The translations under genes were made by a program, and so were the position numbers. Under the pieces are notes generated by a model, which did no database searches, was not told where the DNA came from, and saw only the letters and a program-made list of their open reading frames with translations. This document shows positions 49,087-62,159 of a DNA stretch of 64,000 nucleotides, piece after piece. Within the stretch, counting starts at the first letter, position 1, and the number at the start of each line of letters is the position of its first letter. Source of the stretch: Ectothiorhodospira magna (GTDB lineage: Bacteria; Pseudomonadota; Gammaproteobacteria; Ectothiorhodospirales; Ectothiorhodospiraceae); the NCBI RefSeq assembly GCF_900110965.1, contig NZ_FOFO01000002.1:62001-126000 (forward strand), written 5' to 3'.

Positions 49087-52029
49087 TCAAAATTCCAGAC
49101 CGGCCTGCGTGCCCACATGCCCCACGTCATGGGAAGCCGCCACGATGGCGCTCCAGGAGGCGATGAGTTCGTTATAGGAACGGGCTTCCTCGGCCCATTT
49201 CTTGCGCTCGCAGAGGGTGTACAGGTGATAGGCCAACTGGCGGATGGGCTCCCCCTTTTCCGGCATCCGGGCCAGCAAGAGGCCGGCGGCGGTTTCGCCG
49301 TCCTGCTGCAGGCGGCGGATCATCTGGTGACAGGCTTCCCAGATGGGGGTCCGCTTGTCGGTGAGGGGGTCCCAGTCGGCGGCATATTCGCCCCATTTCA
49401 ATAGACTGACCTTGCCGCCTCCGGATTCGATCACGTTGGCTTCCCGCACCCCGTCCACACTGGTGCCCTTGGCCCTGGCCAGGGTGTCGGCCTCACCAAA
49501 GGGGCCGGTGTTCCAGCCATATTGATCGAACCAGCCGGCGCAGAACTGGGTGTCGGCGTCGAAGTTGCCGGAGTCGGGGCTGAGGTAGTCGGTGATGGCC
49601 CGGTTGATGAGGATCAGGGCATCGTGGACGCCCATGGGCGAGCCGTCCTGGTTCAGCACCGCCTCGTGGCGGGAGTAGATGGCCATGCCGGGACCGATGG
49701 CGGCCTGGGCCAGGTCCACCGGGGCAATGGGGGTCTGGCCGGTCTCGCCGCCGATCATGGTTTCCAGGGCTTCGGGCATTTCTTCCCGCAACTGGCGCTG
49801 GAAGTCGCGGCGGGAGATGGTGCCGGCGTTGGGGAGGCGTTTGCGGCAGACGAGGACGATGGAGGAGGCCAAGGCGTTGGTGCCTAAACCAATTGTTCTG
49901 ACCTCCCTTTCTGTTCGCATCGGCCAAGTACCGTCGATAGAAAAGCCGGCCTGAATCACGGCTTCCAGAAACGTCACCCACCCCGTGCTGGTGGTGCTGC
50001 CTTCCTTGGTTTCCGATTGCTTGAAAGCGTAATAAATGGTGACCGGAAAGGCCGGATGGGCCTGCGTCGCCAATTTATGAATGGCTTGTGTCATGCCTTT
50101 CATGAAGAAGGTTTCGGCCTTTTCCTTGCTACCATGGCGATAGGGTGTGGCCACCAGTTCCTGTTCCTTGGGTACAGCCATGGTGCCAAACAAATCAGGA
50201 TAGATACGACGCAAAGATCGGCGCATCCAGACATAGAAAAAATCCGAAAGGTCGGCATAACCTATATTGTCATAGTAAGGCGGATCCGTAGAAACAACTT
50301 TTCCTTGGCTAATTTCTTGTGTTTGAGCATCAAATTGAATAACTTTTGAGAAAGACCCACAAGGAACATTATTCAGCGCCCTAATAATACCTCTAACAGA
50401 AACCTCAATATCGCCAGCCGCACTAGCGAATAAATTTGTTTCTGAAAAATCCCAAACCATCGGGAGTGCTTGCCTACCGAAAGTAGTTTTTAACTGATCT
50501 CTAGTCGGACTCCAAGCAACAAGCGTACTGTTGTAATCACTCAACTTATCGTTTGCAAGTCCGAGATAAACAGCCACCGCATCCCCATACGCTGTCGCCC
50601 CCGATCCACCTTGGGCCAGTGGCATATCATCGGGATCGAGACTGCCTTCATCCAAACCCACCCCGCGTCGAGTGGAGGGATTGGGGTTTGCCGCACGATA
50701 GTCGGCAATGGCCTTTTCCCTGGCTTCCTGCACCAGATCGGAGAAGGTGGTGAGGGCTACCAGTTGGCGGGGGGTGAAAAGGTCGCCGTAACTTTTCATG
50801 CCATACATGGGTGGAGAGAACCATCGGGGATTCTCTGGCATCAGTGCTGTGGGTTTCCATTCAGGCTGTGCTTGATTAGCTGTGTCCTCATGTCGGATAT
50901 CAGGCGATAGATAAACACGTCCCGATTTTCCCTCAGCAACAATGGCCATCAGCCTCTGCCCCAGATTTCCAGCCTGGGCTTGTTCATAAATGTATTTCGG
51001 CTGAATAGGAGTGTTTGAAAAAAGGCAATTAAAATTGGCACCACGACCCAATTTTGTACCCTGTTTAGCATCGTCTGGCAGTGTACCCACTCTGATACCG
51101 AATACATACCGATCCCCATCCACCACCGGCTGCACATAGGCTTCCTTGCCCTTCTTGCTGGACAGCACAAAACTGGACACCAACGGCACATCCACATGAC
51201 TGAACGCCGGATTTGGACTCTTCACCGTCCTTGCCCACAACCAGGCAATCACCGTCAGTTCCTCACCGAGATAGGCTTTCAGATCAGGCCGCTCGGCCAC
51301 CATCTCGGGCGTGATCTTCACTTTGGGATACAGATGGCCAATGCGCTTGAAGGCTTCCTCCCGCATCCAATACCCATAGCGGCGCACATCCTCGGCAAGT
51401 CCCGTGGCCCCAGGCCAATCCTGCTCGAAGCTCTGCTGCTTCTCCCCTTCGGGCTCCGGCCCCACCGGCCTTTGCCCGGCGAACCTGGGCGGAATCTCGA
51501 TCATGGCCTTGTTGATCATCACCGCCACCGGATTCAGGTCCGAGGCGTAGCTTTCCAGCCCCAGGCGCTGGGCCTCCAGGGGTATCGCCCCTCCTCCAGC
51601 AAATGGATCATGGAATGCGGGTAATTGATCCGGGTTGAACAGTTCCGCCGCCTGGGGGTGGTGGCGGTTCAGGTGGCAGGTTTCCCGCCAGCTTTCCCGG
51701 ATGGCCTCCCGGGCACGGCCAAGGACTTCCTCGTTGTTGGTGTTCTCCCATTGCACCAGGTCGCGGATGATCTGAAACAGCTTTTCTCGCTTGATCTCGG
51801 CTTCCTGCTTGTTCACCCCGTAGCCCAGTTCCCGCTGATAGCCGGGATCGTTCACCAGTTGAGCGAACAGCACCGCCCGGGCCGCCGCCAGGGGGCGCCG
51901 CGCCCACCACAGATGCAAGGTGCTGGGGTGGCCATGGCGGATGGACTTTTCCCTGGCTGCCGCGGCATTGATGTCATCCAGCGGCAAGGCCACTTCGATC
52001 AGTTTTTTGGGAGATTTGACAGGGTGCAA
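49087..52029 (-). CDS. DUF1156 (COG1743) adenine-specific DNA methylase
   Basis: A 980-residue predicted N6-adenine DNA methyltransferase. The N-terminal DUF1156 region is [19 protein letters not shown] and [19 protein letters not shown] (10-52). SAM motif I is [19 protein letters not shown] (139-157) and the catalytic motif [19 protein letters not shown] (580-598); about 430 residues between them may hold target recognition. The start is a TTG at 52029 with AAAGGA 9 nt upstream; no ATG precedes the conserved core. It lies 35 nt after the helicase and 40 nt before the DUF499 gene. A low-GC patch (about 50220-51070) lies inside it. Confidence 0.9.
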   Translation of the reverse strand: MHPVKSPKKLIEVALPLDDINAAAAREKSIRHGHPSTLHLWWARRPLAAARAVLFAQLVNDPGYQRELGYGVNKQEAEIKREKLFQIIRDLVQWENTNNEEVLGRAREAIRESWRETCHLNRHHPQAAELFNPDQLPAFHDPFAGGGAIPLEAQRLGLESYASDLNPVAVMINKAMIEIPPRFAGQRPVGPEPEGEKQQSFEQDWPGATGLAEDVRRYGYWMREEAFKRIGHLYPKVKITPEMVAERPDLKAYLGEELTVIAWLWARTVKSPNPAFSHVDVPLVSSFVLSSKKGKEAYVQPVVDGDRYVFGIRVGTLPDDAKQGTKLGRGANFNCLFSNTPIQPKYIYEQAQAGNLGQRLMAIVAEGKSGRVYLSPDIRHEDTANQAQPEWKPTALMPENPRWFSPPMYGMKSYGDLFTPRQLVALTTFSDLVQEAREKAIADYRAANPNPSTRRGVGLDEGSLDPDDMPLAQGGSGATAYGDAVAVYLGLANDKLSDYNSTLVAWSPTRDQLKTTFGRQALPMVWDFSETNLFASAAGDIEVSVRGIIRALNNVPCGSFSKVIQFDAQTQEISQGKVVSTDPPYYDNIGYADLSDFFYVWMRRSLRRIYPDLFGTMAVPKEQELVATPYRHGSKEKAETFFMKGMTQAIHKLATQAHPAFPVTIYYAFKQSETKEGSTTSTGWVTFLEAVIQAGFSIDGTWPMRTEREVRTIGLGTNALASSIVLVCRKRLPNAGTISRRDFQRQLREEMPEALETMIGGETGQTPIAPVDLAQAAIGPGMAIYSRHEAVLNQDGSPMGVHDALILINRAITDYLSPDSGNFDADTQFCAGWFDQYGWNTGPFGEADTLARAKGTSVDGVREANVIESGGGKVSLLKWGEYAADWDPLTDKRTPIWEACHQMIRRLQQDGETAAGLLLARMPEKGEPIRQLAYHLYTLCERKKWAEEARSYNELIASWSAIVAASHDVGHVGTQAGLEF

Positions 52030-52064
52030 GAAGTTCTATCCTTTATTGTGAGGGTAAGCGGCAT

Positions 52065-55655
<3,591 letters not shown>

Positions 55656-55794
55656 GGCAACCTCTCCCACGGGCTGATCCGGTTCGTGGCTGGTCGATCT
55701 GGCGGCTGGTTCCAGTGGGGGTAATCGGGGGGGAAACGATCCATGTGCGGCAGGCTCCTTGGGGGAGAGCAAATCGGGAATGGGTCACAGAAGC

Positions 55795-55823
55795 TTTATG
55801 CCATTATTGCAATGTTTCCTCAA
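55795..55823 (-). promoter_or_regulatory. Promoter candidate of the defence cassette
   Basis: TTGAGG (55823-55818), a 17-nt spacer and CATAAA (55800-55795), both 4 of 6. The predicted start is near 55788, giving a leader of about 130 nt before ATG 55655. It lies in the 281-nt divergent region with plsC. Confidence 0.4.
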
Positions 55824-55936
55824 TCGGGGCGCAAGCCTTGCATTGAGAGTCATCAATAATGTACGCCACAGTCAAGCAGCCATACAGATTGCGGCCTACG
55901 CCGTTGCCGTGTTTCAACTCTCAGGTCCGCAGGTTG

Positions 55937-56707
55937 ATGATAATGATGAAAATTTTCAGATGTACCTACAGGCTGATTCCCTTGATGATTCACCTGCTTC
56001 TGGCCGTGATCCTGACCCTGCTGCTGGGGCGACCCAACCAGGCCGGGATGCCGGATCAGCGATTCCGGCGGGTGCTTCAGTGGTGGTACCGGATATTCTG
56101 TCGGCTTTTCGGTGTGCGTATCCATGTACGCGGTCAACCCTCCGCCGGGCCGGTGCTGTCGGTTTCCAATCATATCTCCTGGCTGGATGTCCCGGTGCTG
56201 GGGGCCTATGCCCCGGTGGGTTTCCTGTCCAAGTCGGAGGTGCGCCGCTGGCCGCTGATCGGCTGGCTGTCCGGGCGTAATGGCACCGTGTTCATTCGCC
56301 GTGGCGCCACCGGCGCTGCCTCCCAGGTGTCCGATCAGATGGCCGGGCATCTGAGGGATGGCCATTCGGTGCATGTGTTTCCCGAGGGTATGACCACTCC
56401 AGGTACGGAGGTGCGCCGGTTTCATCCCCGGCTGTTCCAGGCGGCCCAGAGCGCCGGGTGTCCGGTACAGCCGGTGTCCATCCGCTACCTGCCCCCGGCA
56501 GATCATGCCGCCCCCTTTGTGGATAACCAGAATTTTCTTACCCATGCCCTGAGCCTGCTGACCATGCCCAGGGTCGATGTGGTTCTCAGCTTCCTGCCGC
56601 CGATCCCTGTGGAGGGCAGGGATCGGCGCAGTGTGTCCAGGGCAACCGAAGAGGTGGTCAGGGAGGCATTCCAGAACAGCCTGCCGCCGCCAACTTCAAA
56701 GCCATAA
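55937..56707 (+). CDS. plsC: 1-acyl-sn-glycerol-3-phosphate acyltransferase
   Basis: Membrane acyltransferase forming phosphatidate. About 256 residues with an N-terminal hydrophobic helix (LIPLMIHLLLAVILTLLL), the catalytic HX4D motif SNHISWLDVPVLG, GTVFIRRGA and VFPEGMTTPGTEV. Several ATG codons cluster at 55937-55946; CAGG at 55930 fits the ATG at 55943 best, so the start is uncertain by a few codons. Divergent from the defence cassette. Confidence 0.9.
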   Translation: MIMMKIFRCTYRLIPLMIHLLLAVILTLLLGRPNQAGMPDQRFRRVLQWWYRIFCRLFGVRIHVRGQPSAGPVLSVSNHISWLDVPVLGAYAPVGFLSKSEVRRWPLIGWLSGRNGTVFIRRGATGAASQVSDQMAGHLRDGHSVHVFPEGMTTPGTEVRRFHPRLFQAAQSAGCPVQPVSIRYLPPADHAAPFVDNQNFLTHALSLLTMPRVDVVLSFLPPIPVEGRDRRSVSRATEEVVREAFQNSLPPPTSKP

Positions 56708-56759
56708 AAAACCGGCCTGTGCATGGCGGCGCTCACGCCCCAAGCGGGGATACATCCCC

Positions 56760-56789
56760 TTGCAGGGATTTGCATGGCGCCGCTACACT
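56760..56789 (+). promoter_or_regulatory. Promoter candidate of the CBS-domain gene
   Basis: TTGCAG (56760-56765), an 18-nt spacer and TACACT (56784-56789), about 58 nt before the ATG at 56848. Confidence 0.45.
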
Positions 56790-56847
56790 GGCCGCGAAAA
56801 CGTGCCTGGGCTCGGGCGCGATAACTTGTTTTGTTTCTGGAGATGGC

Positions 56848-57264
56848 ATGCTAGTCAAAGACATCATGCAGACCGAGGTCATTAGCATCTCGCCACTGGC
56901 CACGTTGCGGGAAGCCATGGCCAAAATGCGGCTTCATAAGGTGAAGTCGCTGGTGGTGGATCGCCGCGACAATCACGATGCCTATGGCATCCTGACCTAT
57001 ACAACCATTTTGCGCACGATTGTGTCTGAGGAAGGCGACATCGATCTGCTGAATGTTTACGACGTGTGCACCAAGCCAGCCCTGATTGTGCCGCAGATGA
57101 TGGATGTGAAGTATGTGGCTGCCATGATGATTGCCCAGTCTGCCCATCGGGTGGTGGTCCTGGAGGGCGGCAACCTGGTGGGGCTGGTGACCATGAATGA
57201 TATCGTCGGCGAAGTGCTGGCGATGACCGAAGACACCCATCTTCCGGACACCAAGGACGGCTAA
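56848..57264 (+). CDS. CBS-domain protein
   Basis: A 138-residue protein made of two CBS motifs (MLVKDIMQTEVISISPLATL and a second half ending HRVVVLEGGNLVGLVTMND), which form one Bateman module that usually binds adenine nucleotides. No other domain is attached, so it is probably a stand-alone sensor whose partner is unknown. GGAG lies 5 nt before the ATG. Its stop overlaps the end of the convergent apaH, whose substrate Ap4A is an adenine dinucleotide; the link is only suggestive. Confidence 0.88.
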   Translation: MLVKDIMQTEVISISPLATLREAMAKMRLHKVKSLVVDRRDNHDAYGILTYTTILRTIVSEEGDIDLLNVYDVCTKPALIVPQMMDVKYVAAMMIAQSAHRVVVLEGGNLVGLVTMNDIVGEVLAMTEDTHLPDTKDG

Positions 57265-58070
57265 CAGGTCTGCTGGATGATCTCCGGTGTGGGACGGTCC
57301 AGACGGGCCAGGGTCATCCGTCCCCCCCAGACACAGCCGGTGTCCAGGGTGAGGACCTGATGTTCGTAACGATGGCCGATGGCGGACCAGTGCCCTACCA
57401 CCAGTTTGAGGTCTGCGCTGGCTCGGCCCGGTACCTGAAACCAGGGCAGCAGGCCGGGGGGCTGGGTGCCCGGCGGCCCTTTGTGGTCCATGTCCAGGGT
57501 GCCGTCATGGGTGCAGTAGCGCAGCCGGGTGAAACAGTTGGTGATAAAGCGCAGGCGGGACCAGCCGGAGAGGGCCGGATCCCAGCGTTTGGGCTGATCG
57601 CCGTACATCCGCTGCAGCAGGGTGCGATAGTCGGGGCCTCGTAGCTTCTGGTGCAGTTCCTCGGCGCAGGCCAGGGCCGTGGCCAGATCCCATTGAGGCG
57701 GCAGGCCCGCATGGACCAGGGTCCAGCCGGCTGCTGCATCATGGTGCAGGATCGGCTGCTGCCGCAGCCAGTGCATGAGTGGTTCCCGATCCGGGCTGTC
57801 GAGGATCGGCTGAATCGTATCCCGGCGCCGGGGTTTGTGTACCCCGGCATGGAGGGCCAGCAGGTGCAGGTCGTGGTTGCCCAGCACCGTTACCGCCGCT
57901 GCCCCCAGGGAATGCACGAACCGCAGACAGCCCAGGGAGTCCGGTCCCCGGTTCACCAGATCTCCCACCAGCCACAGCCGGTCCTGGGCCGGGTCGAAGT
58001 GTACCCGGTCCAGGAGTCGTTGCAGCGGCTCAAGACAGCCCTGCAGGTCGCCAACGGCATACAGGGCCAT
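57261..58070 (-). CDS. apaH: Symmetrical bis(5'-nucleosyl)-tetraphosphatase
   Basis: Hydrolyses Ap4A to two ADP. The 269 residues carry metallophosphoesterase motifs YAVGDLQGCLEPLQRLL, WLVGDLVNRGPDSLG and TVLGNHDLHLLAL, and VGHWSAIG near the C terminus, matching ApaH in length and order. In E. coli apaH is next to folA; here about 14 kb separates them. Confidence 0.96.
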   Translation of the reverse strand: MALYAVGDLQGCLEPLQRLLDRVHFDPAQDRLWLVGDLVNRGPDSLGCLRFVHSLGAAAVTVLGNHDLHLLALHAGVHKPRRRDTIQPILDSPDREPLMHWLRQQPILHHDAAAGWTLVHAGLPPQWDLATALACAEELHQKLRGPDYRTLLQRMYGDQPKRWDPALSGWSRLRFITNCFTRLRYCTHDGTLDMDHKGPPGTQPPGLLPWFQVPGRASADLKLVVGHWSAIGHRYEHQVLTLDTGCVWGGRMTLARLDRPTPEIIQQTC

Positions 58071-58079
58071 GATGCCGGA

Positions 58080-58679
58080 TCAGCCCTTCTTTTCCAGCAG
58101 GATATGCCGGAACCAGCCTCGCAGCATGGCCGGGCTGTCCTCCAGCATCTTCAGGTCGGTACGCTTTTTCATCAGGTTCTCGAATACCACATCGGTACGG
58201 GTGGCCAAAAACTGGGAGACCAGGCCCAGCAGACGGCGGAAGGGTGCACTTTCGCCAGGTTTGAGGAACTTGTCCAGAATCAGAATCCGGCCACCGGGTT
58301 TGAGCACCCGGGTGGCTTCCGTCAGTGCCTTGGCCGAGTTGGGGACCACCGCCAGGACATTGTGCATGACCACCACGTCGAATTGACCGTCTTCATAAGG
58401 CAGGGCCAGGGCGTTGCCTTCATGGAGTTCGATATCCAGATTCAGGGATTGGGCACGCTCCGTGGCTTTTTTGAGCATGGCCGGGGTCAGGTCTACGCCG
58501 GTGTAATGAGCGCCCTGGGGCAGGAAGGGAAAATCCAGTCCGGTGCCCACCCCCACCAGCAAGACGGATTGACCGTCTACGTTGCCCAGACGTTCCAGGC
58601 TGCGTTGTCTGACGCCGGCTGAAGGTTTTTCAATCAGTCGATCATAAATGGGTGCCCAGAGGGTGTAAGCGATGCGCAT
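58080..58679 (-). CDS. Class I SAM-dependent methyltransferase (UbiE/PmtA-like)
   Basis: A 199-residue methyltransferase beginning MRIAYTLWAPIYDRLIEKPS, with SAM motif VLLVGVGTGLDFPFLP, GVDLTPAMLKKATERA, YEDGQFDVVVMHNVLAVV and RVLKPGGRILILDKFLKPGE. The layout resembles small phosphatidylethanolamine N-methyltransferase-type and UbiE-type enzymes; the substrate cannot be decided. It is 9 nt upstream of apaH and has a good promoter of its own. Confidence 0.8.
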   Translation of the reverse strand: MRIAYTLWAPIYDRLIEKPSAGVRQRSLERLGNVDGQSVLLVGVGTGLDFPFLPQGAHYTGVDLTPAMLKKATERAQSLNLDIELHEGNALALPYEDGQFDVVVMHNVLAVVPNSAKALTEATRVLKPGGRILILDKFLKPGESAPFRRLLGLVSQFLATRTDVVFENLMKKRTDLKMLEDSPAMLRGWFRHILLEKKG

Positions 58680-58740
58680 GAGGTTAGCCCGTGGTTATGG
58701 TGATGGATGGAGTGTGCAGGATGATTGATCTGCGCTCACA

Positions 58741-58769
58741 ATTGTAGTCAGTGGTCAAGCCCCTGTCTA
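58741..58769 (-). promoter_or_regulatory. Promoter for the methyltransferase-apaH pair
   Basis: TAGACA (58769-58764, 5 of 6), a 17-nt spacer and TACAAT (58746-58741, 5 of 6). The following AATTGTGAGCGC-like sequence resembles a LacI-family operator half. The -35 lies in the loop of an inverted repeat. Confidence 0.65.
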
Positions 58770-58792
58770 AAGTAGGGGCTTACGGGCTTGAC
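58754..58792. repeat. Nested inverted repeats between glk and the methyltransferase
   Basis: GTCAAGCCC (58754-58762) pairs with GGGCTTGAC (58784-58792), while AAGCCCCT (58757-58764) pairs with AGGGGCTT (58774-58781). The two stems share bases and are mutually exclusive. Without a T-run neither is a standard terminator. Confidence 0.6.
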
Positions 58793-58803
58793 CCAGGTCG
58801 GAT

Positions 58804-59802
58804 TTATGGCATGCCCAGGGACGCTGCCAGACGGGCGGCGCCCAGCAGGCCCGCCTGGGGGTCGGTGATGACCTGAACCGGCATCTGTGCCAGCAGGTGG
58901 CTCATGGGCGGTTTGTGACCAAAGGCGGTGATGAACCCGCCGCCATCCAGCAGGGGCAGGATGCGCGGGGCAATGCCGCCGGCAATATAGATCCCGCCAA
59001 AAGGCAGGCAACCCAGGGCCAGATCACCGGTCTGGCCGCCGTAGAGGTCACAGAACAGGGCCAGGGCATCCACCGCCAGGGGATGACTGCCGGTGAGGGC
59101 AAGTCGGGTGAGTTCAGGGGCCGGGTCCGGTTGAGCCATGATGTCGCTGATGGTCTTGTCCGGTGTCTGGGGGCTTTCTTCAAGAAGAAAGCGGGCAATC
59201 CGGGCGATGCCCCGGCCACTGAGCAGGTGCTCCCGGCTGCAGCGCCCTTCCTGCTGGGTGATGCTGGCCCATAGACGGGACTGGCGGGCATCCCCTGGGG
59301 CCAGGGTGCTGTGGCCCGCTTCTGTAGGGATCAGTTGTGGGGGGTGGCCCGGACAGACCATGCACACGCCCAGGCCAGTGCCGGCCCCCACCACCAGACG
59401 CACCCCGGCGGGTTCCCGGTTGCCCTGTTGCAGGGTATGCAGACTGTCGGCGGGCAGATCTTCCAGACTGTGGGCAATGCCCTCAAAGTCATTGATCAGG
59501 ACCACCCGGGCCAGTCCCAGATCCTGAGCCAGTTGCCGGGAGTCCAGATGCCAGGGCAGATTGGTGAGGCGGGCCTGTTGCTGATCTCCCCTTCGGGTGA
59601 CGGGGCCGGCCAGGGCGAAGGTGGCCGCCACCGGCGTGCCCCCACCGGTCTGGGCCAGAAATGCCTGCACCATGGGGGCCAGGTGGGGATAATCGGCACT
59701 GATATAGTGTTGAATGTCCCTCTGGACCAGCTGGCCTTGTATCACTTTGGCCCGCATGAGCAAGGTCTTGGTGCCGCCAATATCGCCTGCCAGTATGTCC
59801 AT
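58804..59802 (-). CDS. glk: Glucokinase
   Basis: ATP-dependent glucose kinase of the bacterial Glk family. The 332 residues have ILAGDIGGTKTLLM (phosphate 1), LPWHLDSRQLAQDLG, VLINDFEGIAHSL with catalytic Asp, VVGAGTGLGV and IYIAGGIAPRILPLL. It lies 9 nt downstream of the transaldolase gene and links sugar entry to the pentose phosphate enzyme. Confidence 0.94.
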   Translation of the reverse strand: MDILAGDIGGTKTLLMRAKVIQGQLVQRDIQHYISADYPHLAPMVQAFLAQTGGGTPVAATFALAGPVTRRGDQQQARLTNLPWHLDSRQLAQDLGLARVVLINDFEGIAHSLEDLPADSLHTLQQGNREPAGVRLVVGAGTGLGVCMVCPGHPPQLIPTEAGHSTLAPGDARQSRLWASITQQEGRCSREHLLSGRGIARIARFLLEESPQTPDKTISDIMAQPDPAPELTRLALTGSHPLAVDALALFCDLYGGQTGDLALGCLPFGGIYIAGGIAPRILPLLDGGGFITAFGHKPPMSHLLAQMPVQVITDPQAGLLGAARLAASLGMP

Positions 59803-59811
59803 CCAGTGCCC

Positions 59812-60936
59812 CTAGCCTGTCAGGCGGTTGCGCTTGTCGTTCAAACCTTGCATCAGGTGAGCAAAGGCATCGGCAAAAGCCTGTACCCCTTCGGCTTCCA
59901 GTCGGTCGGTGACACTTTCCAGATCGATACCCAGATCCGGCAGTCCCTGAATCAGGGCGCGGGCCTGTTCCTGATCCTGGGTGAGGGTCAGGGTCGGGCT
60001 GCCGTGATCCCGGAAGGCATCCAGAGTGGCCGGAGGCAGGGTATTGACTGTGTCCGGGCCAATCAGTCCGTCCACATACATGACATCGCTGTAGTCAGGA
60101 TTTTTGGTGCCGGTGCTGGCCCATAGCAGCCGCTGGGGCTGGGCGCCCGCCCGGGCCAGCCGCTGCCAGCGTTCGCTGTCGCGGACGTGCTGAAAATGGG
60201 CATAGGCCAGTTTGGCATTGGCGATGGCCAGTTGTCCTCGCATATGTTCCACCGGACGGCCTTCACGGATGCGTTCCTCCAGCAGGGCATCCAGAGCGGT
60301 GTCGACCCGGCTGATGAAGAAGCTGGCCACCGAGGCAATGGAGGCCACCGGTGCCCCCTGGTTCAGCCGGGTTTCCAGTCCCTTGAGGAAGGCTTCCAGC
60401 ACAGCCTGGTAGCGGGTGACGGAGAACAGCAACGTGACGTTGACGTTGATTCCGGCGGCAGTGAGTTGTTCGATGGCCGCCAGCCCGGGCAAGGTGCCGG
60501 GTACCTTGATCATCAGGTTGGCCCGATCCATCTGGCGGGCCAGGGTCAGGGCCTCCTCCACGGTGCCCTCGGTGTCGAAGGCCAGTTCCGGGGACACTTC
60601 CAGGCTGACAAAACCATCCCGGCCACCGCTTTCCCGGTAGGTGTCGGCAAAGGCATCGGCAGCGGCCTGCAGGTCGGCCATGGCCAGTCGGTAGAACAGG
60701 GCCTGGGTGGTCAGGTCCGGGGACTGGCTCAGACAATCCCGGATGGCGCTGTCGTACAGGTCACTGCCGGTGATGGCCTTGTCGAAAATGGCCGGATTGG
60801 AGGTCAGTCCCCCCAGGCCGTCTTCCCGGATCAGACGCCCCAGTGCCCCGGAGGTCATGAGGTCGCTGCGGATGTAGTCGTACCAGATGCTCTGGCCCAG
60901 GTCTTTCAGACGAAGCAGCGGGTTGTGTTCTGCCAT
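59812..60936 (-). CDS. tal: Transaldolase
   Basis: Transfers dihydroxyacetone units in the non-oxidative pentose phosphate pathway. The 374 residues show [49 protein letters not shown] and NLMIKVPGT with the Schiff-base Lys. The length fits the longer TalB-like/actinobacterial-cyanobacterial subgroup rather than E. coli TalB (317). Probably co-transcribed with glk. Confidence 0.94.
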   Translation of the reverse strand: MAEHNPLLRLKDLGQSIWYDYIRSDLMTSGALGRLIREDGLGGLTSNPAIFDKAITGSDLYDSAIRDCLSQSPDLTTQALFYRLAMADLQAAADAFADTYRESGGRDGFVSLEVSPELAFDTEGTVEEALTLARQMDRANLMIKVPGTLPGLAAIEQLTAAGINVNVTLLFSVTRYQAVLEAFLKGLETRLNQGAPVASIASVASFFISRVDTALDALLEERIREGRPVEHMRGQLAIANAKLAYAHFQHVRDSERWQRLARAGAQPQRLLWASTGTKNPDYSDVMYVDGLIGPDTVNTLPPATLDAFRDHGSPTLTLTQDQEQARALIQGLPDLGIDLESVTDRLEAEGVQAFADAFAHLMQGLNDKRNRLTG

Positions 60937-60991
60937 GATGTCCTCGCTGATGGCGGATAAAAAAAGTAGGTTGACCCCTTGCGGGGCCGGC

Positions 60992-61810
60992 TTAGGGGCG
61001 GCCTGTGGCCACCTGGTTGGCCAGGCGGACGAACTCTGCCACCGACAGGGTTTCCGGGCGCCGACCGGGGTCGATGTCTGCGGCCATCATGGCCGCCGGA
61101 TCTGCCAGCCCTTGCAGGGCGTTGCGTAGTGTTTTGCGGCGACGGGTGAATCCCTGGTGAACCAGGGCAGCAAACAGGGTGTCATCCTGGGCGGGCCAGG
61201 GTGGGGTTTTCCAGGGCACCAGCCGGACCACGGCGGAATCCACCCGTGGGGGGGGACGAAATGCTCCCGGTCCCACATGGAACAGGGCTTCAGCCTGGCA
61301 GTGGTATTGCACCATGATCCCCAGGCGTCCGTATTCGGCGGTGCCGGGAAGGGCGGTCAGCCGGTCCACCACTTCCTTTTGCAGCAAAAAGTGCATGTCC
61401 TGGATGCCATCGGCCCATTTGAGCAGGTGAAAGATCAATGGGGTAGAGATGTTATAGGGCAGGTTGCCGATGACCCGCAGCCCCTGGCCGGGGGGGACCG
61501 GCACTGTGCCGATGTCAAATTTCAGGGCATCGGCGGCATGAACCACCAGTTCACCGATGTCTGCATATTCGGTGTGCAGCCGGGGGATCAGGCTGCGGTC
61601 CAGTTCCACCACATGCAATTGCTGGCAGCGGGCCAGTACGGGCCGGGTGATGGCCCCCAGGCCAGGACCGATTTCCACCAGGGTTTGCCCTGGTTGGGGG
61701 TCGATGGCGCCGACGATGCGGCTGATGATGCCGGGATCATGAAGGAAATGCTGGCCAAAGCGTTTTTTGGGGGCATGTTCCACGGGGGATAAGGTCTCCA
61801 GAAGGGCCAT
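60992..61810 (-). CDS. rsmA: 16S rRNA dimethyladenosine transferase
   Basis: Dimethylates A1518 and A1519 of 16S rRNA (KsgA). The 272 residues contain [52 protein letters not shown] and [11 protein letters not shown], the full signature. Its ATG shares one base with the upstream lipoprotein stop (TGATG). apaG, usually next, is missing. Confidence 0.96.
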   Translation of the reverse strand: MALLETLSPVEHAPKKRFGQHFLHDPGIISRIVGAIDPQPGQTLVEIGPGLGAITRPVLARCQQLHVVELDRSLIPRLHTEYADIGELVVHAADALKFDIGTVPVPPGQGLRVIGNLPYNISTPLIFHLLKWADGIQDMHFLLQKEVVDRLTALPGTAEYGRLGIMVQYHCQAEALFHVGPGAFRPPPRVDSAVVRLVPWKTPPWPAQDDTLFAALVHQGFTRRRKTLRNALQGLADPAAMMAADIDPGRRPETLSVAEFVRLANQVATGRP

Positions 61811-62139
61811 CAGCGAATGCAGCGGTAGACATCATAGCCCCGCCGACCTTCCCGCAGGGGGCCTTGAGGCACCAGGGTGTCGCCCCCCATCTCGGCGGCT
61901 GCATTGCGGGCGGCGTGTTCCACTTCCTGGGTCAGCTTTTCTGGTGGGCGCCTGAAAATACCCACCTGTTCTGCCACCGAGGCGGAGGTGCTGCCGATAC
62001 GTTCGCAGTTGCCGATTTCGTGGGCCTCCAGAATACGCACCCGCTCACCCCCTGGGGTGAGTTTGATGAATGTACACCCTCCCAGGGTCAGGGTGAGGGC
62101 CAGCAGGGCCAGGGTGCCGATGGGCAGGACTCGGGACAT
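61810..62139 (-). CDS. DUF4156-like lipoprotein
   Basis: A 109-residue protein with a short signal peptide and lipobox LGGC (Cys about 22), followed by a small domain with NCERIGSTSASV and ARNAAAEMGGDTLVP, like DUF4156 lipoproteins. Function unknown; presumably anchored in the envelope. It is inserted between pdxA and rsmA and overlaps the rsmA start, so it is translated with the housekeeping operon. Confidence 0.8.
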   Translation of the reverse strand: MSRVLPIGTLALLALTLTLGGCTFIKLTPGGERVRILEAHEIGNCERIGSTSASVAEQVGIFRRPPEKLTQEVEHAARNAAAEMGGDTLVPQGPLREGRRGYDVYRCIR

Positions 62140-62159
62140 GGACGATTCCTCGGTGTGGG

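Noticed and set aside
60937-60991. Terminator between rsmA and tal
   Set aside because: CCCC-GCAA-GGGG is only 4 bp and is separated from the T-run by nine bases; too weak to call.
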